Source: Plectosphaerella cucumerina (taxonomy: Eukaryota; Ascomycota; Sordariomycetes; Glomerellales; Plectosphaerellaceae). Taken from it: a stretch of 64,000 nucleotides of DNA. Every line of letters starts with the position of its first letter. Within the stretch, counting starts at the first letter, position 1. Location of the stretch: positions 3,782,001-3,846,000 of the forward strand of contig JAGPXD010000001.1 of NCBI GenBank assembly GCA_020746995.1, in the 5' to 3' direction. A program made the position numbers and the translations under genes. Below are positions 12,293 to 23,612 of this stretch, piece after piece. Below the pieces are notes generated by a model. It made no database searches. It saw only the letters and a list, made by a program, of their open reading frames with translations, and had not been told where the DNA came from.

Positions 12293-15200
12293 ATGTCTTC
12301 CCCGATAGTAACACGTCCGGCTTTTGGCTACTTCTCCGCCGATGACACCTGGAAACAGGCCCGCCCCCCGGGTTTTGCTGACGCTACTAATGTTGTACCC
12401 GGCCATCTCGTTGTGTCGAGTTACAATGTTCGTGCGGAGCTCCAAACCGCTCACTTTTCCCCGGGTTATAGAAGCCACTTGGTCGTCAAGACCCTTCTGA
12501 GTATCAATGCCGCTGCAGACATACTGGTTCTCCAGGAGGTGACCGACAGCCTCTTGACTGACTTGCTGGGTGACAAAAGCTTACAAGATCGCTACCCGTA
12601 CGCGTCTCATTCACCACCCACACAAGCCGATTCCGCCTCCCTTCCATATCACCTCAACATCGTTGTATTGAGCAAGCATTTTTTCACATGGGAAAACCTG
12701 CCCTCAACGGACCTGCACAGAGTGACATGTCTGGCAGTATTCGATGATGTTGGTCTGCAGCCCAGTGGATGCGGACGCATCGTCGTGGCCGTCATTCACC
12801 TGGCCCGAGGTCTCACGGATGACAGTATAACAGCAAAGGTGAGTCTGCCACGATAGGCCACCCTATGCCAGGGCGATATAGTCATTGGGCCGCTTCTAAC
12901 TCGCATGCATTCCAGTACAATGAGATGCAAAGACTCACACACCACCTGTCTGCCCAACATCCCCAGAGCGCATGGATCATCGCTGGTGGCTTCAACATGG
13001 TCTCTTCGACGCAGAGCATTGCCGCCGTTTGGCAGGAGGGCCTCATCTCCGGCGACACACTGAAGACCATGCGTTATTTCGAGAGACTACTCTTCGAGAG
13101 TGGACTCCGCGACACCTGGACTGTGTCTAGACTGGAGACTGGTGAGTCTTCGGACGACATCAGACAGGGCAGGGTCATCGGTCCAGTGTACGAGGGCGAG
13201 CAGGGCGCTACATTCGACCCGATTCACAACCACTTAGCCTCACAAACAGCCAAGGACGAAGTCACCGACCGACCCCAGCGATATGACCGAATCATCCTCG
13301 GGGGCGCGTATGCATTTCATCCCGCTGGATTCAATATATTTGGTGATGGCCGGACTGTCACCGCGGAATCCAGTTCCCTTCCGCAGGGAGTTCTACCGGC
13401 GAGCGACCACTATGGAATTCGCTGCCTTCTTCAGACACGGGGCACAGGCATCCGGGAAGACTATTTGTCAAACCCTCAAATGGTTCCCGTGCACGCTCAC
13501 TCGGCAACGGGGACCCTAGCCAAGCCACTTGCGATAAGGGATCACTTGCTTGGTGAATCAATCATCCCAACGGTCGAGGACGAAGAAATCCGCGCCAGAG
13601 CATTTACTGCGCTTGTTGACACCATCCTGAACCGCGGACCAGAGGCACCGGAAAGGCCCAGCTCGGGGATACCACTTGTGGTGACACCGGTTGGCTCGTA
13701 CGGCCTGGGCGTCTGGACGAGCCAGTCAGATATTGACTGCCTTTGCATAGGGGCCATGAGCAGCAGAACTTTTTTCCAGCTTGCCAAGCAGCGGCTCCGT
13801 AAAGCGTCAGCGGTCGGCATTCGAGTGCTCCGAACGGTCAACGCTGCATCTGGGAAGATGCTAGAACTGGAAATACAGGGCGTCAAAGTGGATCTACATT
13901 ACTGCCAGGCTCCCACCATTGCGCTCATGTAAGTTTTATGCCGATGATCTAGCTCCGGATTTCCAGTCATGATGACCCCTGTTGACACATGCGCTGGAAA
14001 AGGTGGCCCGATGTGGTGAAGCGACCATCAGCAGATGATGTTTTCTCCCTCAGCTTCGAAGTCCTGTCCAAGCTGAGGCCTGCAAGAGACCTTGCATATT
14101 TGCGTCGTTCTATCCCGGACCTGGCCCAGTATCGTCTTGCACACCATGCCATAAAGGCATGGGCCAGGCAACGCGGCATATACGGCGCCCGATTCGGCTA
14201 TCTAGGCGGCATCCACATCTCAGCCCTGTTGGTGCCCGTTTGCAAGACGCTGGCATTCGAAGCTGCGGGTTCTGAGAACGGTGCTACACACGCTGAGGAC
14301 ATTGTGACAACGTTCTTCGACCATTACGCCGCCTTCCCTTGGGACACAAGCATTGTGTTCGACCCATTTTATCACAAGGCCGTAGCCTACCGTCGAACAA
14401 CCAAAGAGCCCCTGTGCCTTCTCGGCTGGCACCCGCCTTCGCTCAATACGGCCGCGGCTGCCTCGACGTCCACCACGAGAATCCTAAAGATGGAACTAGA
14501 GAGGGCCAGGGCCCTTCTATCAAGCCCAGACGGGACTTGGTCCCGAATCATCGGCAGTCCAAATTCCACACTGACCGGCCTGCCACCTGGGGCCACGGAC
14601 TTTGTGAACGCATATGAAACCTTTGTGAAGCTCGACATTCACTACTGGGGTACATCACTCCGGGGCGGGGCGAAGCTTCTGGGTTGGATTGAATCTCGGT
14701 GTGCAAACATAGTCATCGGTATGTTCGCTCCTTTCCTTCGTTGTCCCTACTTTCTCACAATTGCAGACATTGGCATCAGGGTGGAGGGAGCTGCCACTCA
14801 AATCTGGCCACAGAGATATACCAGCCGCTCTGCCACGGAGGATAGGAAACCCACCGAAGCATATGAAGGCTTTTATCTCATTGGCGTCGCATGGGATGAA
14901 GGTCTTGATGGGTCCCAACTTCGGCCAGGCGTCAAGCCGGCATACAATAATCTCCACACAGTAGTCCAGCAGTCGGAGCGGCGAGTCACGAGCGATGATA
15001 GGTACTTTGATCCTAGTACGTCATGGTTTGGTGCCTCCATCGTCCGAGGGACACAGCTTGGTCCTGTGATGCTGGACGAGCGTCAATGGGGCGGATTTAT
15101 CGAGGAGGACGATTCTGATGAGGAGGACGATGAATCAGACGTTGCCGTGCCCGGTACCGAGCAGCAGACGGCAGACACCACGCCAGGCGCCCACCATCAG

Positions 15201-15518
15201 CACCACCATCTACCCGCAGCTCACGGAAATATTGGCCCGGGATCCCCGAAGTTGAGAACTGCAATCGATGTACTAAACCGCCTTCGGTGGGATCCCGATC
15301 TCGACCCAGATGACCACAGCATCGGCTATCTCGATAGGTTCGAGGGCATTCAAGAGAAGCCGGTTTCGGCATGGAAAACAGAGCAAACGGACGAGGAATT
15401 CATTCCTCAGCATAGAATTGCTTACTTCAGGAAGAAGAGCACCGGCGATGTGGTGTGGGACAAGGCCCGCAGGATCGACTTAGTATTTGGACATCACCTC
15501 CAGGCAGGCACTTTCTGA
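12293..15518 (+). CDS. EEP-fold / poly(A)-polymerase-like nucleotidyltransferase / MJ1316-domain protein
   Basis: Predicted exons 12293-12838, 12916-13928, 14003-14718 and 14767-15518 give 1008 residues. The N-terminal third is an endonuclease/exonuclease/phosphatase (EEP) fold: SYNVRAE near residue 45, LQEV near 80, AGGFN near 207, SDHYGI near 346. The middle is a Pol-beta/PAP-type nucleotidyltransferase: GSYGLGVWTSQSDID near 442-457 with the catalytic DxD, and VDLHYC as the third carboxylate strand. After an acidic and His-rich linker, residues about 922-1008 match the MJ1316 domain (GYLDRFEG, FIPQHRI, VVWDK), proposed to recognise RNA cyclic-phosphate ends. An RNA-end repair or tailing role is inferred. 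The EEP Asp of GDFN is Gly here. The intron after 13928 uses an AAG acceptor, because the nearer CAG (13966) leads to a TGA. The third intron (48 nt) is in frame. The first ATG lies within about 100 bp of RIP-mutated DNA, so the N-terminus may be truncated. Confidence 0.82.
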
Positions 15519-15646
15519 GAGGTGGTATTTGGCGTTCTCAATGTCCACAGACCCCATGACAGGCACGCCAAACCTCCCATGATCAAGTCTGTTGTCTGAT
15601 CACGAAGTCGAGTGCCCACAACTTTCCACATCGCCGTGCCAGGTCA

Positions 15647-17612
15647 TTAGTAAAGCGTCATGAACACTGCCGCAATGGAAGTCTTGTCGTACTTGACATA
15701 CTTGCCCTTTCCTTTGTCGATCTCATGATACCGGTCCCAAAACCGATTGTAGAGCGGCTCAAGCATCTGCTGTATGTCGCGGGCAAACATCTGCCGAACC
15801 TCCTTCTCCATGTTGTATGACTTGTGCTTGTAAACCAGTTCGTCGAAGGATGTGTTGAATGCCTGGAATTTGCCCTTGATGTTATCCTTGTCCTTGCTGC
15901 TTAGGTTCTTGACAATCGAGCTGGAATCAGCCTGACTGGACGCTGGCCGCTGTTTGTTTGTGTGTATGACATCGAGGAGAAACGTGGATGCCTCCTTGCA
16001 GTCGGCGGTGTACATGGCCTTGGCCTTTTTCCGCCAGCCGTCGACGACGCCCATTCTTTTTTCGAGGAGCGATGAAAGGTCCGAATCGCGAACCATGCGC
16101 TCGATAATCACAACATTGTTCGCAAGAAAGACCCCGAGGACCCCCCTGCCGCCTTTGAGGACGGCTTGCGCCTTTTGCCCAAGAGACGAGAGCAGAGTGT
16201 CGAGCGTGTCTGTGCAATAATGAGCAAATATGTCCTTCCCATCAGCGCCCACATCGAAAGAAGCAAGGCTAGGGACTGATTCGGTCGCGCGACCGCTTGC
16301 TGTGCTGGTTGATTTCCACCCTCCATCGCCTAAGGAAATCATGATACTTGATATTGGTCGCAGGAATTCGACCATGGTCTGGAGACGACGCATGATCTCT
16401 GAAACGACGGGCACAGGCGCACCATCCGACGGGAGAGTTTGCAGTCCGCCGACCCTCCGCCGAATGTCTTCCAACAACTCGGAAAGAGAGTTCTTTGCGG
16501 TGTCTCGGACCGGTCTGAGGGTTGCAGCAAAGGACGCCTTGAGTTCACCCGTCCGCGTCTCCAGTCTCTCCGAGAGAGTAGTGATGATCTCGGTAATCTC
16601 AAAGGCCAGGTTGCAGTCGGTGCTGAGGTGGGACTTGATATGATTGTTGAGTTCTCGAAGGGCGCGCGCCAGTTCCGCAAGGGCAGGCTGGCAAGTTGCC
16701 TGGAAAATACGGCCCCAGTCCTCACGCCTGAAGAGACTGCAAATGTTCTCATGTTCAGCGAGAAACAGCCCCTCCATCGCCTGAGCGTATGTGCTGATTC
16801 CATTCGTTCCAACCCGATACATGGCGTCCATGGTTTTTTTCTTGGCAGTGTTGACACTGGCAGAGGCCAGGTTGGCGAGACTCGAGGAAAGATATGGTCC
16901 TCGAATGTCGACATAGATCTTGCCCACAGACGATTCTAAAGAAATGCCACTCTGTGCGTCTTCAGATGCGCTGGTGACGTAGGCTCGAATGAGACCGAGT
17001 GGTGTGATGATTCCCTGCGAGAGAACAGGGAACGGGACATCCTTCGTGATGTAGTGCAGTGGCTCCAAGGAACGCGGTGTCTCGTTGCGCAACAGCTTCT
17101 CGAAATGTCCTTCAAGCTGCGAGGAGCCCGACTTGACGAGGCGTGACAAGTCAGCCATGGTCTGTTGATTGGCTCGGAGATTCGATGCCTGCATGTCGAG
17201 CAGCGCCTTGTTCAGTCTCTTGACGGATGCGAGGAAGTTATTGAGGCCTGATCGTTCGGGGCCCGCCCGAATGATCTGCTCTTCGTCATTTTTGCTGTCC
17301 GCCGGCTGCCTCAGCCTCTCGATTGCATAGAGAACATTGTCGATGTCTGGTGGAGAGCGGGTGAGCAGTTGGGCAAAAGAGCAGGAATATCTGGACCGTA
17401 CTGTTCCCGAACACTTGAAGCTTTCTTGTTTCCCCATTCAAGGGGCCGGCGACATCCCGGACACTCTGGCCAGTTGATTCGAGTCTGCTGAGACAAGCTT
17501 GTATTTTCTTCGTCAATTGAGTTGTCTTCTCGAGGCGCGAGTTGAGCACATCAACTTCCGCGCGTGCCTCCTCGTCAGCCAGTTGTCGCGGGCTGTTCGC
17601 TCCGACTGCCAT
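15647..17612 (-). CDS. EXO70: Exocyst complex subunit Exo70
   Basis: Exons 17402-17612 and 15647-17346 (minus strand) join in frame to 636 residues, the usual length for fungal Exo70. The start MAVGANSPRQ leads into a coiled N-terminus (LNSRLEKTTQLTKKI). The splice restores the family-like segment GNNIDNVLYAIERL. The C-terminus has the conserved helical end (FNTSFDELVYKHKSYN, then a run ending YDKTSIAAVFMTLY). Exo70 binds PI(4,5)P2 and Rho/Cdc42 GTPases and tethers secretory vesicles at growth sites such as hyphal tips. It converges with the upstream RNA-end gene: the stop codons are 128 bp apart. No abnormality seen. Confidence 0.95.
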
Positions 17613-18293
17613 ATCAACGGTCGATGAGGCTCCGTGACTGGCAGCTTGAGCGTATGGGAAAGGCAGAAAAGAATAGTTGATGCGATGTTTGATGCCCTTG
17701 TTGCGATAAATGCGACCTGCCGTTGCGATGGCAATACAACCGCCCCGGCACACCGGCAGTAAGCAACTAATACCCTACTACATACTAAGCAGAGAGGAAA
17801 GAAATAGCTACACCCTAGGATACTAATACTTATATATCTTTTACTAAATCGTATTTAAATATATTAACTGGAAATTTTACTAAGTTAGTATCATAGTACT
17901 AATAAATATATATAATTTATATAAATAAAATATCTAAGAATAACTAAAATAAATTATTAAAGATAGGTACTTTTAAAGTACTAGCTATAATATACTAATA
18001 GATACTGTTATACTAGCTTGGTAAATAATGTAGATTTTAGGTGAAGATAGATGTACTATATAGTATCTAACTAGGTACCCTCGTACTTCATTGCATTATT
18101 GAAGTGCCACTTTACGCGCGACGCGTCCTCGCACGGAAACCCCACCTCCAGGCGAGATCAACGCGTCCTCCACAGCTCCCACGCCTCCAGCATACAAACC
18201 TCGACCCCCCACCTTCAGGGCAGATCGATCCCCGACATTGACCGCACCCTCTACACCGCGGCTTTCTCACACTGGCCTCTTGGCCGCTGAGAT
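17613..18293. other. Divergent promoter region EXO70/MCM3 with an AT-rich island
   Basis: No gene seen. About 17,760-18,080 is strongly AT-rich (TA-rich words, no open frame), unlike the flanking CpG-normal DNA. It looks like a short decayed RIP-mutated repeat, but no element ends were found. The last 200 bp before MCM3 are of normal composition and probably hold its promoter. Confidence 0.5.
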
Positions 18294-21085
18294 ATGGATC
18301 CATTCATGCTGCAAGATGCGGCGATAGCCGACCGTGTGCGGCAGGCGGAGGATTTCCTCGACCCAGGTCAGTCTGGGACTGTAGCCAGACCAAGGGGCCG
18401 GGCTGACACCATGATCCATAGGAAGTCAGCAAACGAAGAGCTACAAATCGAACATCATCAACATGGTCAAAGCAGGCCAGAGGCGTTTGATAGTCAACAT
18501 TGACGACGTTCGCGACCGCAACCCAGAGCTTGCCCAAGGAATACTTCAGGAGCCATTTGAGTACACACTCGCCTTCAACCATGCCCTTAAGGAGATTGTC
18601 CGGACTCTGCCCAACACACGCGAGGAAGACGTGCTGGATGCGATTTACCACTGCGCCTGGGCGGGAAGCTTCGGCCTAAATGCCTGCAATCCCCGAACTC
18701 TGTCATCTCAACACCTCAACAGCATGGTCTCGCTCGAAGGCATCGTCACTCGGTGCTCCCTGATACGACCCAAAATCGTCAAGAGCGTTCACTACAACGA
18801 GAACAAGGAGAAGTTCCACTTCCGCGAATACCAGGACCAGACCATGACGAATGGGGTGACAACATCGAGCGTGTACCCGCAAGAGGATGAAGAGGGCAAT
18901 CCCTTGACTACCGAATACGGACTCAGCAAGTACAGAGACCATCAGACAATCTCGGTGCAGGAGATGCCAGAGCGCGCGCCTGCTGGACAGCTCCCTCGCG
19001 GCGTCGATGTCATACTCGACGATGATCTTGTCGACCGTGTCAAGCCCGGCGATCGCGTACAACTCGTCGGCATTTACCGAACCCTCGGAAACAGGAACAC
19101 GAACCACAACAGCGCCCTCTTCAAGACGGTCATCCTTGCCAACAATGTGGTCTTGCTGTCATCCAAATCGGGGGGTGGTGCTGCCACGGCGATCATCACA
19201 GACTCGGACATACGCAATATCAACAAGGTGGCGAAGAAGAAGAACCTCTTCGATTTGCTCTCACAGTCGCTGGCACCCAGTGTATACGGTCATGCACACA
19301 TCAAAAAAGCCATTCTCCTGATGCTTCTCGGCGGTGTCGAGAAAAACCTCGAAAACGGCACACATTTGCGAGGTGACATCAACATCTTGATGGTCGGCGA
19401 CCCTTCTACCGCAAAGTCCCAGATGCTCCGCTTCGTGTTAAATACCGCCCCCCTGGCAATTGCCACCACTGGTCGTGGCTCCTCCGGCGTGGGTTTGACT
19501 GCCGCTGTCACATCCGACAAGGAGACAGGCGAACGACGCCTCGAAGCTGGCGCGATGGTCATGGCAGACCGCGGTGTCGTCTGTATCGATGAGTTCGACA
19601 AAATGTCCGACATTGACCGGGTTGCTATTCACGAGGTCATGGAGCAGCAGACAGTGACCATTGCAAAGGCGGGCATACACACATCACTGAACGCAAGATG
19701 CAGTGTCGTTGCTGCTGCCAACCCTATCTTCGGACAATATGACACGCACAAAGACCCCCACAAGAACATCGCTCTCCCCGACTCCCTGCTCTCCCGATTC
19801 GATCTCCTCTTTGTGGTCACAGACGACATTGAAGATACCCGAGACAGATTGGTTTCTGAGCATGTCCTGCGAATGCACCGGTACCGTCAACCCGGCACTG
19901 AGGAAGGTGCCCCCGTGAGGGAGAGCACAGGCCAGTCCTTGGGCGTTGCTCTCGACAGCCAGACCGACTCTCAACCCCAAACGGAGGTATACCAGAAGTA
20001 CGATGCGATGCTCCATGCGGGAGTTACCGTCACCTCGGGCCGCGGGACGAACAAGAAGCCAGAGGTGCTCAGCATTTCCTTCATGAAGAAGTACATTCAG
20101 TTCGCGAAAAGACTGTCTCCTCACTTGACACAAGAGGCTTCGGATCGAATTGCCGACATCTATGTCGGCTTGCGCAACGATGAGATGGAGGGCAACCAAC
20201 GGCGAACTAGTCCCCTGACGGTACGTACTCTTGAGACGCTGATCCGCCTCTCCACGGCGCATGCCAAGTCAAGGCTCTCACGCCGAGTCGAAGAGGTGGA
20301 TGCGCTTGCAGCCGAAGCGATTCTGCGATTCGCCTTGTTCAAGGAGGTCGTGGAGGACGATTCTCGGAAGAAGCGCAGGAAGACCGCCAACAACCAGACC
20401 GAAGCATCAAGCGAAGATGAGTCGTCTGATGATGACGACGCCGGGGACTCTGTACCTGCACCGGCGACTGTCACTCGCAGTGGCAGGTCGACTAGAGGTG
20501 TCGCTCGTCCGAGGCAACGTCGCACCACGGAAGCGGACGAGGAGGAGTCGCCTGGTCCGGCTTCGTCGCTTCCCGAGAATGAGGGGGAAGCGGCCGAGGA
20601 GTCTCTCGTCGAGGACGCAAGCCAAGCGTCTCGTTCGACAAGGGCATCCACCCGAAGAACGGGTGGTCAGAGTTCGTCAGGGCCGAGTTTGACCACGTCT
20701 CAGCTGTCGAGCCGCGTGGAGGGTGAGGCTTCTTCGGAAGAAGAAGACACCGACCTGGCTAGCGAAGCAGCCGGACTGTCAATCGACGACGCTCCGATTC
20801 TCAAGGAGCGCTACGATACCTTCAAGGCAGCCTTGGGCCAGCTGTCGAAGACGTCGCTCTTCGAAGACGACTCGGCGAGGGTCGACAAGCTTATTGAGAG
20901 TGTCAATCAAAGAGTCGGCACCCGTCACGGAGGCGCTTTCAGCAGGGCTGAGGCAGTCAAAGCGTTGAAACTGATGGACCAGAAGAACGAGATCATGTAA
21001 GTGGCATCACTCTGACAACCCCGTGATGGACCGCAAACTGACCATAGCTAGGTACACCGATGGCGAGTTGGTGTATAAGATTTAA
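18294..21085 (+). CDS. MCM3: DNA replication licensing factor Mcm3
   Basis: Exons 18294-18366, 18422-20996 and 21052-21085 give 893 residues. Mcm3 is one of the six ATPase subunits of the MCM2-7 helicase loaded at origins. The N-terminus MDPFMLQDAAIADRV joins across intron 1 to KSYKSNIINMVKAGQRRL. Walker A GDPSTAKSQ lies near residue 350, Walker B VVCIDEFDK near 420 and the arginine-finger box SRFDLLFV near 483. After about residue 640 comes a long acidic, Ser-rich tail with a KKRRK basic patch, a likely nuclear-localisation and regulatory segment as in other fungal Mcm3 proteins. The last exon encodes only YTDGELVYKI after a GTAAGT donor that itself makes an ATG-TAA if unspliced, so intron retention would drop ten residues. 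Confidence 0.96.
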
Positions 21086-21341
21086 GGCAGCGCGACCTGG
21101 GCACTACATCGACAAACCACATGAAACCTCCGTGCCGGCGAAAAGGCAGGCGCCAAGGGGTTCAGGGTGGTGGAGCGGCGTTCCCGTCATGGCCACAGTC
21201 CACGACATCAGAAGGGTTTATAAACTCGTAGCTGCTGAGATGCGATGTTTGTCTGGGTGGTGACGCGCCATATTTGAAGATGCCTCGTCTCTAGATGTGC
21301 CAACCTTGATAATTGTACGCTCCGTCTATCTGATCGCGGCT

Positions 21342-22687
21342 TTAAGCCACCTCCGTTTTCTCAGTTGCCCTGGGACTCTGGCATGACTTCAAGTGTTCCG
21401 CCAGTCGGTCTGGGACGGATACACCGTTCCATGTCTCCCGCCCAGTCTCGTCGTGGCCGAGGACAGGCATGCCTATTTGTTCAATGGCAAAGCTTGCCGA
21501 TATGCTGGCCCAGACTGCAGCCTCTTCGATGTCTTTGCCTCGAGCCAAGGCAATTGCAAGACCCCCAAGAAAACTGTTGCCGCCACCGGTAGGATCAACG
21601 ACCTTGGTGGGGTCGTGGTGGTAAGCAGGAATCCACGCCTCGATTCCTGGATCAATCTCAATCTCCTCGCGCGCCACGACTCCATCGTCGTCTTGCAGGA
21701 GACCTGCAAACAACGCCTCTATGTCGGTATCTGGCCGTATGCCGCCTTTGGCATAGTCCTTGGGCCGGCGTGCAGATGGCTGGCGGCCAGCGGCCGGGGC
21801 CTGCCGTTTCCTCCCTCCATTGCGGGCTACGAAGCAGCCTTTCTCGCCAGCTCGAACGACCAATGCGAACGACTGCAGTGGCATACTGGCGAGGAGCTGC
21901 TCGCATGAACGTTCTATTGCCGAAGTTGATATCTCCCCGGTTTCTGGGTCCAGTCCATCGTCCCCCATGAACCCTGCCAGCTCGGCATGGTTCGGACTGC
22001 AGATGTCAACGAGGGGCAGGGTATTGGTGCAGTTGAGAAGTTCGTCAGGGGTGCAGAGATCTGGGACAGGTTCCCATATGAAGATGGGCCTGGTGTATGC
22101 GCCTGGCGGGCACACAGATCTCCTGGCGCTGTTGATCTCAGCCACCAGTTCCCTACATCTTGTAGGCGAACATATGAGATGGAAGGTTTTGGAGAGCAGG
22201 AATGCGGCATTGAGATCGTTGGCGTCCAGTCTTTTCTTTGGGGTGGTGTACTTGAAAGCGCGTCTGGTGGTGTTGCCGGTTTCAATATATCCATTCCACC
22301 CGCGCGTGGTCAGTCGCTCGGGGTCCTGACGCCACAAGACGGTCGTGTTCCACGACTTGATGACAGCGGTGAGATCATCAGGGAAATCGCTTCCTTGATC
22401 GACGATCCAGCCCACGGCGGAGGAGTCAGGTGCCGGGCAGAAGAGACGCGCTCCTAGGGCTGAGTAGGTGCCGGCGCCACCGAGAATGTCCTTGACTGGC
22501 GGGGTAGGCGGAGGAAACTCGATGTCATCTTCGCAGTATTGGTTAGGTCGAGTCCGTTCGGCGTGTGAGATATTGGAGATGTGGTCACACCGATGATGAA
22601 CATGCCAAGAGTCACAAAGTCGATGGGCCCCGGCGCCGACAGCTGGTCTTCGCTCAGGGCAGTCGTTTCATCAGATGATGTTGCCAT
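21342..22687 (-). CDS. MAK32: MAK32-like PfkB-family (ribokinase-fold) protein
   Basis: Exons 22591-22687 and 21342-22528 (minus) give 427 residues. The start MATSSDETT leads to PIDFVTLGMFII, then after the splice DDIEF and DILGGAGTYSALGARLF, the PfkB substrate-binding beginning. Near residue 345 is DPTGGGNSFLGG, which replaces the PfkB signature DTxGAGDxF. Yeast Mak32 is needed for maintenance of the L-A dsRNA virus, but its biochemical substrate is unknown, so no reaction is assigned. The catalytic Asp of classical PfkB kinases is Asn here; I believe this is shared by other fungal MAK32-type proteins, but it needs an alignment. It converges with MCM3 (256 bp between stops) and is divergent from CAP. 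Confidence 0.85.
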
Positions 22688-23612
22688 GCCGAGTTGTGCC
22701 CGACAGGTTTGCCGCTTTGGGCCTCGACGGAATGAAGGATAATCGGATCGAAGTGACAAATGTCGTGACGGTGCCAGGTGACACAACCTGCTCGCACAAG
22801 TTGAGCCCAAGTGGCAGATGCAAATTGAGGTAAGATAAGGCAGGCGGCAGCGCTGAAATTCTGCAGCAAGGCACCTACCCAACTGTAGGTACCTGCCAGT
22901 GGGCACGCCGACGCACCTGGTTGCCGGACAGGACCTGGAACGCCTATGTTTAGCCAAACTTGGTGGTTGCAAAGGTCATGCGAACTCCACGAATTTCCCG
23001 GCAATGCCTATCTGCACGGGTAGGTCCATGAATTCGTTGTCCTAGGTGTGTCGTGGTGGTCCGAATGAAGATTGGAATACCTAGACGGGGCAACCTAAGG
23101 TCAGCCGGCCCACGCGCGTTAAAACACGACCAGCCAACTGTCACTCCAGGCCTGGTGGTACCCTATCATGAAGCCGCTTCTACCATGCCATTGCATGGTA
23201 TGGCACGAATTGCAATTGGCCCTGGTTTCCGAGTCTTGACCTAGAAACCCATTCCCGTCTATATTCGCGCCAGCCTAGATGGCAATCGCATTTTGGGAAC
23301 CCTGACTTGGTGTATTAGTAGGCAGGCAGGCAGGGTACCTCAGGTGCCTAGAGCTCGACACGCAGCGGTACTGCGATGGGACCCACCCAACGGACCTACC
23401 TACCTACCTACATACCTGACACGACCTCGGTACCTGCCTTGCCTTATTCGTACCTTGCCAGCAGCAGCCCCTGACCTCCCTCATCCTGTCTGAACACGCA
23501 TTATCCGCTTGCGCAATCGCCATCAAGCTACCCGTCCCTCCGATTCCAATCCTCGAGCAAGTTAGAGATCTGGGGTACACCGTCCACTGTTCGAAAGTCA
23601 CCTTGGCGCAAG
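22688..23612. promoter_or_regulatory. Divergent promoter region MAK32-like/CAP
   Basis: No gene seen in 925 bp. It carries an exact palindrome AGGTACCT at 22887-22894, further GGTACC words near 23,334 and 23,439, and a short ACCT tandem (CCTACCTACCTACATACCT) near 23,395-23,415. These words recur in other intergenic regions of this window. No function is demonstrated. Confidence 0.45.

Noticed and set aside
12242..12478. Open frame on the minus strand at the start of gene space
   Set aside because: It lies antisense to the EEP exon, has no motif, and the plus-strand frame has clear family signatures.
13967..13988. Premature TGA as proof that the RNA-end gene is a pseudogene
   Set aside because: A downstream AAG acceptor at 14002 removes the stop and keeps frame and the expected sequence order, so a pseudogene call is not forced.
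15180..15240. His-rich stretch in the RNA-end protein as a metal-binding domain
   Set aside because: It sits in a low-complexity acidic linker between folded domains, with no Cys/His spacing of a known site.
23395..23415. ACCT tandem as a CRISPR-like or telomeric array
   Set aside because: Only a few copies of a 4-base unit; a microsatellite, with no spacers and no TTAGGG units.
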